64,000 nucleotides of DNA, taken from the NCBI GenBank assembly GCA_033439795.1, contig JAUTDP010000003.1, positions 2,790,001 to 2,854,000 of the forward strand, in the 5' to 3' direction. Shown one piece after another: positions 37,140 to 49,767 of this stretch (positions are counted from its first letter, which is position 1; every line of letters begins with the position of its first letter). Made by a program: the position numbers and the translations under genes. The DNA is from Sordaria brevicollis (Eukaryota > Ascomycota > Sordariomycetes > Sordariales > Sordariaceae). Under the pieces are notes generated by a model. The model saw only the letters and a program-made list of their open reading frames with translations. It made no database searches and was not told where the DNA came from.

Positions 37140-37400
37140 TATTTAACGTTATATTCATTTTTAAATCGTTTATAAATTTCGACGATAGCGGTAAGTAGTT
37201 AATTAAAATCGATATAACGGTTTTTAAATAGCGCTTTTAAAAGATTATAGGTACTTTTTATATGGAAGGTAATACGTATATTAAAATTATAGTAAATATG
37301 TATAGTAAAGTGGGCGAATTCCTAGCGTAATAATAAGTAGGTTTCGGTAAAATAATCGATAATCGCTATAAAAAATGAAAAAATAGGGAATTAATAATAT
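37140..37400 (-). pseudogene. Remnant of a MULE transposase reading frame
   Basis: In one minus-strand frame a stop-interrupted sequence runs EFAHFTIH, then RITFHIKSTYNLLK, then LLTAIVEIYKRFKNEYNVKYI. Several stops (TAG, TAA) sit where RIP would convert Trp or Gln codons. The pattern resembles the C-terminal part of the catalytic region in Mutator-like transposases. The rest of the frame across the element is too degraded to follow by eye. Confidence 0.5.
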
Positions 37401-39285
37401 TATTTATAATAATAGAAAGTAATAGTAAACGTACGTTATTAGTTTGAAAATTCGGTCTTTAAAATCTTCTATTATTTGTAAAATCCTTCCTTTATATTAA
37501 AATAAATTACCGTTTTTTATATTATGAGAATATTATCCGTATTAGCTACCTATTTACGATTAAAACCGCTAAGAGCCTTATTGGTTTTATCGATAGGCTA
37601 ATTATAAAGGTTTTTAATCCCTAATTTAAATTAGAAGTTATAATCCTTTTAATTTCATATTATAGCGTTAATTTAACGCGTAACGGGGTTTTCGATAATA
37701 GGGTTAATATTTATACGGTCTTTTTTAAAATAATTATCATTATTACTTTTATTATTAAACGCAATATTATCGAAAATATTAATTTATTTTTTTTTAATAT
37801 TAAAGGCGACGTTTTTTATTATATATTAAAAATAAATTTATTCTTAAATATTAGCGAAAATTACCCTATAAGCCTTTTTATACGCCTTATTGTAATTAAT
37901 AATAATAATTAACGGTTAGGTGATAGTATATTTTATTAAAAGAGCGTCGATTTATTTAAATACTTAAGTAAAATAGGCCTCCTTTTTACCGCTAAATAAA
38001 TAATAATTAATATTAAAGGTTATATATATAGCCGTAACGCCGTAGATTTAAAGGAGGGGTATATTAAATTTATTAACCTTGTACGTATAGTCTAGATTTA
38101 TTACCTTTAGATTTTTTTTATATTCTTCGATATATTAGGGATAAATTTAGAAAATCCGTTCGATTAAATTATTTTTTTTATTATTATACCGGTATACCTT
38201 TTTAAAAATACTTTTAATTTTATTTAAATTATCCAAAAAGAGTTATATAAATATTAGTATACCGGTTAGTTTTTATTTATTAGTCGCTAATACGTTTAAT
38301 ACGTTACGGTTCGTAATAAATATATTAAAGAATTTTTTATAGATAGTAGAAATAATATCGTTCGAGGAAGTCTTTAATTATTTAATATATTTTAAAATAT
38401 TAATTTCGATTTCGCCCGTCCGTTCAATATATCGATTGGCGGTAAAATATTTTACGCTATTAAGGTTAAAATCGTAATAATATTTACAATTTATAATAAT
38501 AAATGATTTACCGTTAAATTTAATAAAAAAAATTCATTTTCTTTTTTATTAATAATCTTTTTTTATATTTACTACTATAGGTCGTTTAATAAGTGCGTTT
38601 TTTACGCGTTTCGTTCTAGAATAGGATAGTCCTTTAAAATATTCGATATTATATTACGTAGGTTTACCTTTATAGTAATTATTTAAGCGTTTTTTAACGA
38701 CGCTTAACCCGATATTTTTAACCGCGTTATTAATTTCGAGGAAAATAATATCGACGTTATTTTAAATTCGAGAGGAGAATATAGCGAAGGCAGGCTCCTC
38801 CTTTTTTTTATCTTCCTTATTTTTTTTTTTCGTTAAACGAATTAATCGAAGGGGAATAGCGGCGGTATAAGGTAGGGGAGGGCGTAATGAATTTAGGAAT
38901 AAGAATTTTAAAAATTAGAATTTTAGGAGCTAATAGAATTAGGGATAGCTTTTCCTCTTTAATAACGAAGTCGTCGATATCGATAAAACTATTACGAAAT
39001 TTAGCCTTAAATATATATATTTATTTAAAAGAGGGGGTTGGGCTAGCGCGCGCGGGCGCGGGCGCAATAGAAGAGGAGGTGAGGTCGATAATTTCAATTA
39101 TTTTTATACGGTTATACGTATAGTTAATACCCTATTCGATATTAGACAAATTTCTTCCTTAATATTATATTTATTATTGGTAATATAAATTTATTCATTA
39201 ACGAAAGCGGCGACGACGACGTATTTAATTGCTTTAATTATTAATATTAATATATAGAAAAGTTACTCGATGTTGCTAACTAATA

Positions 39286-39408
39286 GATTTGGCGGGCGCC
39301 AATATGCTTTGGCGGGCGCCTAGTACGACCTAGTATGGTTGTGCTATTGGTCAGATAAGTCCCTATACAAGAGGTTAAGAAAGGCATATAATCGCTTTAT
39401 CCGGGTCG
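39286..39408 (-). repeat. Right terminal inverted repeat, with internal duplication
   Basis: This is the reverse complement of the left repeat, but about 31 bp longer because GGCGGGCGCC occurs twice (39291-39300 and 39311-39320), each time after a TTT. The left repeat has a single copy of this block. Confidence 0.88.
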
Positions 39409-39416
39409 TTCATTCT
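39409..39416 (+). repeat. Right target-site duplication (TTCATTCT)
   Basis: Direct copy of 35819-35826, immediately outside the right inverted repeat. Confidence 0.75.
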
Positions 39417-41346
39417 CGGCGCCGTCCAAGGCAGTTTGCCGTTGTTGTCGATTCGTTTTTAGAAGGTAGAATTGCTAATAACTTTGATACTTTGCATGGA
39501 ACTTCTTCTCCGATCTCGTCTTTTTCAGATGTGTCACCAACTCCTCCAAAGTCAAATCATCGGCATACAAGATTACGTACTTTTTCCTCGCACCCGGATC
39601 CAACAGGTACACTCGTGGATATTGTTTTGAATGCCGTTCAACAATCAGTTTGCATGCTGTTCCCGTCAACCCGTTCTACCCGTTCTACGTTAACGAGAGG
39701 GGTTGCACGGCGTTAAAAGGCTGCGGGGTCGGACCGCCGCAACGCCACAGACGGAGACTCGATTAGCATCGTACGACGACATGGCCCGAGCGTCCATGTT
39801 TCCCATGGCTGTCAGCAACCTCTCTGTATAAAATCAACATATTGATGATTCTTATCGGAACTTCTTATCACTTACATGATATCCACCTTGACCTGTTCTC
39901 TTGGATGTGGTATTCTTTGTCAAATCTCTATCAAAACATGGGATCAGCACGTCGGATGAAAGCTGTCTGGCAGTTGACTCTGTCGAGACTACTTACCAAG
40001 AGCCTTATGTCCGTACAAACCATTGAGGAAGGTGGGTATATAAGGTTCAGGTTTTACAAAGTCTACTCCGTACCTTGGGACTAGAAAAGTTCCTCAACCT
40101 ATCTCCCAAGGGAACTCGCAATCGGAATATCCCGTCACAGTTCGAGTGCTTGCGGGTAACATGTCAGTATCAGCTAGCCAAATCAGATCGGGACTTCGCT
40201 ATACGAGCAGTTCGATGAGACCTTCGTCTTCCATACATTGACCAGAACCCTCTTCTCTCTGCGCTTTGTCGGTCTCCCTCTCTTGTTCTTTAAGTGGAAT
40301 TTTGTTTGTCCATCAAGTCAATGGAGGTTGACTGTGGAGAGATATTTCTATGAGAAGGAATGAACGCACACATAACCCGGAGACCATATGATGGAGGGAG
40401 AGCAATGCGTTTGGCTCTTCAACAGAGAAGCAGCAATATGCCACGAGGTTAGGAGATGGGATGATTAGTCCTGACAAAGCACGACATAGAGACAATGAAG
40501 ATGTTGAGAAAGCTGCTTATACCGTTTGTATGTAAAGAAAAGCACAAAGATGAAGCAAAGATGTAAATATACCCCTTTTGGGTAGACAGGTCTAGCCTGA
40601 GCTAGAGGTAGCCAAGCCAGGGTCTGTCAGGGTTATAGGCGTGGAAACTGGGCTGAGTGGGGGCTCCATCTCCAAAGCCCGCAGGTCCAGTGCACCGACC
40701 AGGGAGGGCACCTTCCATTGCCCTGACCGAACATCCAGGACATTGCAATGACGGCGGTGCCCCCGTTGTGATTGTGTATCAGGTAGACAAGCTACAGCAA
40801 CATTACGGTATCGTATCCCGAAAGGTACCTCTACCTTAGCTACCTCACCTGCGACTACAAGCCATCATACCCAATCCCTCCACACGACATAACAAAGTAG
40901 TTTACTAGACGACGCCAACACATCCCGACGACGGGAGGCGCATGCGACCCCGCTCATCTATCGCATCCCTCTAATTCTAGCACCTTCAACCTTCTCAGCG
41001 GGCAGCTTGGAGGTAACAACAACTTGCCATTGTCCGCCAGCATGAGAGACGCCGAGTACCTAGTAAGCCGACAGTCGCTATAACATAACCCGCGGGGACC
41101 GACACCACGAGACCTCCATCTGACTACGAGAGCGACAAGACGAGACAACACCAGCCTCGCTGGTCGGCGCCTAGGTGGTAATTCCAAAACCACAACTCCC
41201 GCCCCCCTCGAGAACGCCCGCCGGGAATCGATGCGCAACAGGACATATAGGGCTCCCCCTCGACTGGTGAATCCGAGTCTGAATCCGAATCGAATGCCTG
41301 TGACGATAGCGAGCCCGGAAGCGGAAGCGTCCTGCGTGGAGGACAA
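39417..41346. other. Intergenic region between the transposon and rictor
   Basis: Composition returns to normal right after the transposon. A 64-codon minus-strand frame at 39475-39669 (MTGTACKLIVERHSKQYPRV ... ADDLTLEELVTHL) looks protein-like but matches no family I recognise. The rest holds the rictor promoter side and probable 5' leader, with a GGTACCTCTACC motif near 40823. Confidence 0.5.
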
Positions 41347-44300
41347 ATGGCTGGGCCATCCACCATGTTGAACGCATCAGCAAACCCCCAGAATGCCAGA
41401 TCCTACTCGTCGCAACAGCCCGGAACCTCCCAGACTTCCCGAGTGAGCTTCGATCGCGATGGCTTGCAACCCCCGGGTCCCGCCCAGCCTCAGAATGGCG
41501 GTCGGAACCTCGCCGCGTCCGCCGTGAGCTTCGCCCCGCGCGGCACCGCTCTCAACCCCTCGCCCATGCCGGGTAGCTTCAGTTCCGACCTGCGAAGCCA
41601 GCTGAACCTCTCCCGTGCAGGGTCTCGCGCCGACATGTACCCTCTCGAGAAGTTGGACGAATATGTGGATGATACGCATGACCAGCCCCTGTCGCAATTA
41701 CGAGAGGAGCTGAACCGTGAGATGAAGATCAAGGAGGGAAGCGAAAACATGTTGGAGGCTCTGAATACCAAAAAGCCAAAGCAGGCGAAAGAACAGCGAG
41801 CGAGGATCGAGGCCGAGCTAAACTCTTCCACCCAGAAGATCAAGGAGTTGCGTCGCAAAATCACGGCTGCCCAGACTACCAAAGCAACACCAACGACTCC
41901 TGTCAGATCCAGGACCGCTGCCTTTTTGCAAGACTCGAACGGCATGCGCTCCCCGCCGAGTGCTTCGAGGAGCGGCGCCGGTTCGGATTTTGACGAGCCG
42001 ACCGAGTCACCCACATACGCCCTTACCGAGCTTCTCCAGGCCCTCGAGGTCGACGGCATGACCCCGGATTACTATGTTTCCCGGGCAAACAGCTTGGTAG
42101 ATCTTTTCAAGCGCCATCCCACTCTCAAATACGACTTGGTGTGGTCCATATTTGGCCTTCGCATGCAGGTCATGCTGATGAGTGAAAGCCGCGAAGTCGT
42201 TGCCGCTGGCTACAGGATGATACGATACGCCATCTCTGATATAGCGTCACTCAGGAGAATCCGTGACCTGAATACGGATTACCTGGTTACGTGGTACGTT
42301 CACCACTGTCAATGCCTATGTCGGCTGAGAAACTAACAAAGAAACCACAGGTCCTTGATCAAAGACCGGAAATCAGACGTTGAGCGTGAGCAAGCCCTCA
42401 AGTTTGTTCGCGCGTTCCTCGATGTCAAAGACGGCGTCAAGGAGATTTCGAGAGCAGTCGTCCGAACCATTGCCGCCATCGCCGAAGAACCTGAAGAGCG
42501 GCTACGGTCAATCTGCATAGAGACCTTGGCCGAGATTCTGATTCGCGATCCTGCCCTGCTAATATCTGCTGGAGGACTCGCACCACTGCGTGATGCCTTG
42601 GCTGATGGGTCTTACAAAGCCTCGGAAAGTTTGACGAGTGCCTTCCTTTACCTCTTGGATGCGCCACAACGACGGAAATACCTTTGCGCTGGAAACGAGT
42701 TGGAAATCCTCTTCACCGCGTTTACCGATGATCTCTCGACCAATGAGCGCATTCTCAAGCAGAACTCTAGGGCCGTTGCATCAGCTCTCAAAACGTGGTC
42801 AGGGTTGATGACTTTGTCCATGTACAACTTCCGTGCCGTCAAGTCGATGATCCACAGTATGGTTGTGAACACCGGGCCAATAAGAGAGACTATCCTCGAT
42901 CTTCTTTACTCATTGTTCCGTATCAAATCCCCGGCGTGGGCTCCATCTTATCTCGCCGGTAGGCGGCTGACCACTTATGGGAGAGTTACGAACCTCCGGT
43001 CAACGTCTACGAAAGGATCACATGGCGACTTTGATGATGACGGGGGCGAACAGAACTTTGCTGAGCACTACACAGCGCTTTTGCTCGCTATATTCGTCAA
43101 GTCTGGCGTGGTACAAGGCCTCCTAAGGCTGACTCACGACGTTGAAAACCCGCCTGTTAAGCGCAAGGCGACTCTTATGATAGGAGAGGTTCTCAAGCTC
43201 GCAAGTCGGCTCCTCCCACCGTCTATGAGTAGCGGTCTCCAGATGCTTCCAGAACTATTCAGCAGCGCCGCCAATCTGAATGACGAGAATCATTTCATTG
43301 CTACTGGAGTAGTCTATCAGATAAGTAGCGTCAGCAAAACGCTCTACAGGTCATTGCCAACAACATACACCCCTTCGGTGATGCCATCGAGTAATTCCCT
43401 GGATCTGGGGATGTTTGACGACCATCCCAAAAGCAACACAGCTATTACCTTTGATGATGGAACATTCCGACAGATGCTGGTCGATTCACACGTCCTAAGC
43501 AGCTCCAACTATGCCAAATGGAACTGGGACATAATACTGAGAGTAATCGAAGGGCCCTTGACCAGCGGGAAGAGGCTCGAGGAGGCCATAAAAGCATCCA
43601 AGTTTATTAAGCGTATCATGAGCTTTTACCGACCGTTTAAGTATCGATTTTCGGAAGTCAAGAGCACAAGGAATACGCAAAAATATGTCAGGGTGGGATG
43701 CTCTCTCATGCATACCATGCTACAAAGTCCCGAGGGCTGCAAATATCTCTCGGACCACAAACTCCTCAGGCAGATTGCCGAATGTCTGGCACAATGTGAC
43801 CCAACAAGCGGGTTAACAGCACAATACCCACTGTTTGCTCGGGATCATCTCACGGATACTCTCTGTGGCGGTTATTTCCCGATGCTCGGCATCTTGACCG
43901 GAGACCAGAAGGGCATTCAAATGCTCGACCGATGGCGTATTTTCAACATGATGTATCGCATTGTTGATCTCAAGCAACGGCCTGACATCATTAAGCTTAT
44001 GCTTGCAAACTTTGACTATTCTCTTCACGGCCATCCACGGGTGCTTCTTTCCAAGGCCCTGACGGCCGGAACGAAGGACATCCGGATCGATGCAACAAAT
44101 GCCTTGCGCAAATATGCCACGCGCCCAAGGATATCAACACAGGGCCAGGAAGTGAGCGACTCGAAATGGGCCATCCAGCTCTTGGTAACGCAGCTGTATG
44201 ACCCAGAGATTGAAGTCTGTGCCATCGCGGTTAAGATCCTCGAGAAGGCCTGCAACACCAAGAACAATCTCGAATACATCGTCGAGTGTCGACCAGCGTT

Positions 44301-45712
44301 AGATCATCTAGGAGAGATAGGAGCTCCCCTTCTATTGCGCTTTTTGTCGACCTCGATCGGCTACCATTACCTTGACGGTCTAGACTATATCAGCAACGAA
44401 ATGGACGATTGGTTTCTTGGCCGTAACGACTCATACGTTAGCGTCATTGAAGCCAGCCTTGCCCGTTCCTTCCTGGAGCACCAAGATGATCATACCAATC
44501 GCATCAGCGTCTTCGATGATGAGCAAGAGATCGAAGCAGACAGCCATGTTCCTCCGCATTTCTATCGCGAGCTCACCCGAACACAAGAAGGCTGCAAGCT
44601 GTTGAGGGAAAAGGGTCACTTTGACGAGTTCGCAGCCACGATTCGCGAATACGGTATGCAGTCAGATGATCCTGAAATGATGGTCAAGGTCAAGGGCTGC
44701 CTGTGGGCGGTAGGCAATGTCGGGTCTATGGAGCTCGGCGCTCCATTCCTCGAGTCCTGCGACGTCGTAGAGCAGATCGTCAACATTGCTCAGAACCACG
44801 AGGTGATGAGTCTCCGTGGCACGGCTTTCTTCGTCCTCGGTCTCATATCGCGCTCCGTTCACGGCCTGGAGATCCTCCTCGAGAACGGGTGGGACGCCAA
44901 CACCAACGTCCTCGGTAACTCACTAGGCTTCTGCATCCCCTCCGACCTCTCTAAATTCTTTTCCCTCAAACCCTGGCAATACGTGCCCGTAACGGCCATC
45001 CATCTACCCGACAGCCAAAAGACGGAAACCACCAAACTTCCCGCCATCCCCTCCCGCCCGCGTTCGCAGAGCTTAATCAACGCCATCAAGGAAGAGGAGG
45101 AGGAAAAGCAAAAGGCGGCAGCAGCAGCAACACAGATGAGCTCCAAACCTGACAATAGCACTGCGACGCAATCGGCGGCCAACGGGCAGCAACAAGCTGA
45201 AGATACCGGCCCAAGGAACGAACTCGATCCGGACCCGACCAACCAGCGTATCCTCGAGCTCATCATCGACCTGGCCAACATGGTCCTTTACCGCCGCTCG
45301 CGCGCTGAGCTGCTGCAGATCAAAGCCAGTAAGAAGGCGGCAGGATTCAGCCAGCCGCAGCTCTTCAGGAAGGTCATGAGTCTCCTTGAATGTCATCACT
45401 ACCGCCTGCAAGACCGTAGTATGATTGTCGGGCTATTTGACAAGTCTGTCTTAAGAGCGGTAATCTTTGACGAGGACCAGACGACGAGCGGGGAAAGTGG
45501 GATCGAGGATATGGATACGGAAGATGGCGACCATGATAACGAAGGCCAGGACGACGAGGAGGATGAAGATGGCGATACCACCACGTCAGCCACAGGTATG
45601 GATTCCGTCAGAGAAGAAGACGAAGAAGACGACGACGGAGTTCAGGTCCAGCAGGTCCAACAGAGTTCAAGTGACAACGGGGTCGCGATAAGCGAATCCG
45701 AGCACGAGCAAG

Positions 45713-45753
<41 letters not shown>

Positions 45754-46143
45754 GATGGGGAAGAGGAACCAGAAGCCGAAGCCTCCCCTCCCGCCCTCAA
45801 AGAGCGCGACCTCCACCGTCGCGGCGGTCAACACGGCCACCTCCACCACGGCGGCCTCGAAGAAGCTCGGAGAAGATACGCCATGAACCCGCCTCCTCGT
45901 GGTGCCGTCGGCACATCACAGTTTGGTAGAATGAGCGGTAGCCCCATTGGAAGCAGTGGTAGTCCTGGAAGCTTTGGAAGTTCCGTTCTAGGTGGTTCTC
46001 GCTCAGGTTCACGCTCAGGCTCCATCTCAACAGGTACCATGGTATCGATAGATGAGCAACAGAGGACGGAAAGGCAGAGAAGTATAAGTGATCCGGCAGA
46101 TTTGGAGAGGCATTCGATGATTGGGAGGGGACCGTTTCGGTAG
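41347..46143 (+). CDS. ste16: TORC2 subunit Rictor / Ste16 (Avo3, Pianissimo family)
   Basis: Two exons, 41347-42293 and 42351-46143, with a GTACGT donor, a CTAAC branch point and a CACAG acceptor, giving 4740 nt and 1579 residues. The N-terminal 100 residues are low complexity. Residues about 99-175 form an HR1/REM-1-like coiled coil (LSQLREELNREMKIKEGSENML ... KIKELRRKI) typical of fungal Rictor. The armadillo-like Rictor body starts near 224 (YALTELLQALEVDGMTPDYYV) and continues through SLIKDRKSDVEREQALKF, SGLMTLSMYNFRAVKS and LSDHKLLRQIAECL to about 1200. The C-terminus holds a long acidic segment, a Gln run and a Ser/Gly-rich tail. Rictor defines TOR complex 2, which phosphorylates AGC kinases and controls actin, membrane and growth signalling. 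The gene converges with the FAR1-domain gene on its 3' side. Confidence 0.93.
45714..45753 (+). repeat. (CAA)n tract encoding polyglutamine in Rictor
   Basis: An almost pure CAA run encodes about 14 consecutive Gln in the acidic C-terminal region of the Rictor protein. Pure codon repeats of this kind are prone to length variation between strains. Confidence 0.9.
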
Positions 46144-48707
46144 TTGCTAGCGGTCCCGTCCGTAGCTAGCGTTGGCGATCGATCATAAGAGGGGAGTGAA
46201 ATGTATGTATGTATGCGGGTTTGGGTGCTTTATTTGTTTTTGCTTTTCTCTGTGTTTTTATTTTTTTTTATTTTTTTCAGGATAGGGATAACCGTCCATC
46301 TGGCGGGTGGGTTGCTGGGGTGGGGATAGGAAGGTCGAGCGAGCATTTGAAATGACTTCGGAAGCCATGATATCGAATAGTAGTGAGGATAGGCAAGGCA
46401 CGGCGTGCCAGACACATAGGCATAGAGAATAAGCGCATTTTGAAGGCTGTTTGTTCTTTCTTTGTTTGGTTGGTTATATATCATCGATTCCTTGGTCTGC
46501 TCATATACAAGCTAAATTGGAGAAAGTTGCTGGTGTATGAGAGGATGCAGATAAGGGTGTCAACGGTTGGTCGGTCGGTTGCTTCCGTTGTTTCTGATAC
46601 AAAGAGGAGGATGAATGGAAGCATAGAGGTATGGATGGTCATGGGTAAACCTATACACTAGGTAATGTACATAGCGAAGCTGTTGATTCTGGTAAAAGAT
46701 CATGTGCTTGTTTATAACCTCGATATTTGTCTTCTTGCTTCTCTCACCTTTCATGGTCTCATTTCGACTTCCCATTGAAACTGGTGATGTAAACGTAGTG
46801 TGACATTCGTCGTGACAGAAGACGACTGGTCAGTTAATCGGTTGTGTGCAAAATTTGAAGACTCGCCAGAGCTTGACATAAGTGACCGTCCTGGGACCCA
46901 GAAGAAGTCTTCATCATGAACAAGAGATTGACATGATCTACTACACAATCCCGGTGTATATCTCGTACCAAATATGAACTCACACTGTCTGTTCCTGTGC
47001 CTGTATCGACCACTTCACTTCACACAGTATAGTTAGTGTTTTCACAAGTTTGGACGAGAAAAAGTATATCAGATAAAAGCGAGTATGTTCATTACTCGCT
47101 CCTCTTTTTAAATTCGCACGCTGCCAAGCTAGACGACCCTAGAGTGACTAAGAAGTAAGAGCCAAGAACCGTGATCGTGGTGGTCCGGTTGCTAAGGCAG
47201 AGGTAGGTATAGGTACAGGTACAGAAGAGAAGAATGAATATGAATGAAGAAGGATTGGTGCCCCATCTTTCGCCGAAAAGCCGAAGCTCCTATGCAGGAT
47301 TAGAAGAGGTACCTCTAGGTAAAGCGATGCCAGAGGTCGCTGATGCTAGCGTGCGTGCGTGTGCATGTGCGTTTGGGCGCGCGCGTGTGGTGTGATATTA
47401 CACTGTACATTGTTGTATGGCGGTTCCCATCCTCCTTTCGCATTTATACTCCCCTTCCCTCCTCTCCTGGTTCATTCCTTCCCACACGTCCCCCCTTTCC
47501 ACTTCCCCTGCCTCTCCGGTATCGCCAACCCGGTTTGGATCGGTGCTTAGGCTGTTTTCTCCCTCTTCCTTCCTCTTCTCGGTTCCGTCCGAGTCCGCGT
47601 CTCTTTGCCGATTATAGCAAGAGTAAGGTCAGAGTGTGAGCTAGGTAAGAGGGAAAGCTGAGTTCCGATCCCCGATAAGAAGCCAAATGATAATAATTGT
47701 TTGAAAAATGACAGCAAAATTCGTGAGCAAACCTCATTCATAACATGCTTCCACCACATGATCACCCCAGGCGTATGAAGACAACCCCAGTCGTTCACCA
47801 AAATAGCACATCCCCGTTTTTCCCCTTTTCCCACAACACCCCCCAAGCCGGTAGCTTTTCTCCTGGTAGAGGCGCTATAAAAGGACAAGAAGCCCATTTG
47901 GGCCGTGATATGACGTATAATAAGCCATATAGCAGCAGACAGGATTAACTCAAACCCACTGTAGCCCGCATCCGGTACGCCAAGAATGAGGTAAGGTCGT
48001 TAACCTACAATATGAGCAAGAAAACAAAATGCATAATAATAAAAATGACAGGGAAGACCATCCTCTTCCCGCGTGTACGTTGTTGCAAAATATCCGAAGG
48101 CGTGACAGGTTCGGGTGAAGCAATAAAAAAAAGGATACAGAAACAGGTGACGCGGTGAGTTATTTGGAAGACAAAAAGCCAAAATCCCGTATATCGTTTT
48201 GGCCTCCCTGGACCCGCACCAGCCCAGCAGCCCCAGCCCCCAAATCCCGTTGATGACGCCAAGTATGGAGTACGTGATGATCGTTCTATTCCAGTAAAGA
48301 TATTGTAAACCCTGACGCCCTCTGGTACTGACAGAAGGCAAGACATTGGAAGAATAGCAAGGGTGATGTGACGTGAAGAGAGGGAAATCATAAAAGACAC
48401 GACGAGTGCTCATACCCTCTAATAAGGGGAGCTCAATCGTCTGGTCGTATAAACCACCCTTTCGGTTCTCCGAAAAGAACAAAGGGGGGTAGAGCGTGTA
48501 TCGTCATCATCCACCCCTTGTCATCTCTCAGGGCTACAAACCCCAGGTCGGCTCGGCCTACGGACGGCGCTCTTCCTGCTCTTGCCGCGAGCCTTCGATT
48601 TTCATGGTCGGTGATGCTGGCGTCGTTGGTCGGGATCGAGAGGGCGGGTTGCCTGGAGCGACCGACTGAGGACCGGCGTGCGTATGAGTTGATGACGGAC
48701 CTTCGCA
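46144..48707. other. Convergent 3' flanks of rictor and the FAR1-domain gene
   Basis: 2.5 kb without a supported gene. A GAGGTACCTCTAGGTA motif lies at 47306-47321 and an alternating GTGCGT/GCGCGC stretch near 47350-47390. The region also contains A/T runs close to the rictor stop, which could be polyadenylation-related. Confidence 0.5.
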
Positions 48708-49727
48708 CTACGTAGAAACCATCATTTGATTCATAGCCAGGCGGCCTGTGTCGTCGTCCATCATGGGCAGGCTATCCATCGGGTTGCCGCGTTGCTCCAT
48801 GGCGTTCATTCGAGCTTCCATACTGTTCAACCGAGTGTCAACAATGTGGCCGCCGCTCATACCACCGTTCGTCATGGGCCCATTACCAATATTTCCGCCT
48901 CCCATATTGGCTGTAGGCATACTCGGGGTGCCCATCGAAGGCACGCCGTTGCCCCCAAGCATCGATGGGCGGCCACTTTCTATCGCGTCGAGTCGCTTCT
49001 CCATGTTATCGATTCGTGCCAGGATGGTCGAGACATTGGCCTCCAGCCTCTGGAAGCTCGTGGTCTGATCGTGCTGCAATCGGTCAATCTTGTTGGTGAT
49101 GCTGCGGATGCTCTGGGCGATGGGAGTGTTTTCCTGTCCCGGCACAGCGGCGGGTATGCGCGGTTCATGGTTGTGACGAGCCTCTTGAACCGCAAAACGC
49201 CACTGGTTGCCCAGGTTGACTTCACAAACGGCCTTTGCGCGCCATGGGCAGTCAACCTTGCGGGTGCTGGGGTTGCGCTTCTTGGCGGTGCTGCTGTACT
49301 TGACGCCTCCGCGGTCACACACCAGGTCGTAACGCGTCGGCTTGCCCTCGCGGTAGTTACTGGCACGCAGCTTGACGACTCCGTAGCCTTGATCCTTTGC
49401 AACCTTTTGAACCGAAGCCAACAAATCCTCAAAGGTGCGATAAATACCCTCGGGTGGCGGGGCCAGAGCGGGCGCGGGCGAAGGAGGCGGCATGGTGGAC
49501 TGCGCGGTCGAGTTCGTCACGGGCTGGGTCCACCCGGACAAGTTGTTGTAGCCGGCGCTGGAAGTAGCCACGGTGACAGGGGAGGGGGACGAGTCGTTTG
49601 GAGCAGAGTGGTTGGGGTACGTGTTAAAGTTGACTCGATCCGTAGCACTCGATGGAGCAACAGACGAGCGCTGCTGCTGTTGTTGAGCCTGCTGTGCCTG
49701 TTGCTGCTGCACCTGCTGTTGTTGTTG

Positions 49728-49767
<40 letters not shown>

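Larger units (their letters stand above)
35827..39408 (-). mobile_element. RIP-degraded Mutator-like DNA transposon (MULE), 3.58 kb
   Basis: The element is bounded by inverted repeats of about 92 bp (left) and 123 bp (right) starting CGA[G/C]CCGGATAAAGCG, and by a direct duplication TTCATTCT. The interior is strongly AT-rich. CpA and TpG are nearly absent, TpA is abundant and CpG persists, which is the signature of repeat-induced point mutation. No intact gene remains. On the minus strand near 37203-37276 a degraded frame keeps RITFHIKSTYNLLK, which fits the conserved R-x-T-S-R-x-E-x-x-H-x-x-L-K stretch of MULE transposases once C-to-T and G-to-A changes are allowed for. Long inverted repeats and an 8-10 bp duplication also fit this superfamily. 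A hAT element (8-bp duplication) is the main alternative, but hAT repeats are usually much shorter. Confidence 0.8.

Noticed and set aside
38887..39123. 78-codon open frame in the AT-rich block
   Set aside because: The composition (Ile, Leu, Arg runs) reflects RIP-altered DNA, and the frame matches nothing recognisable.
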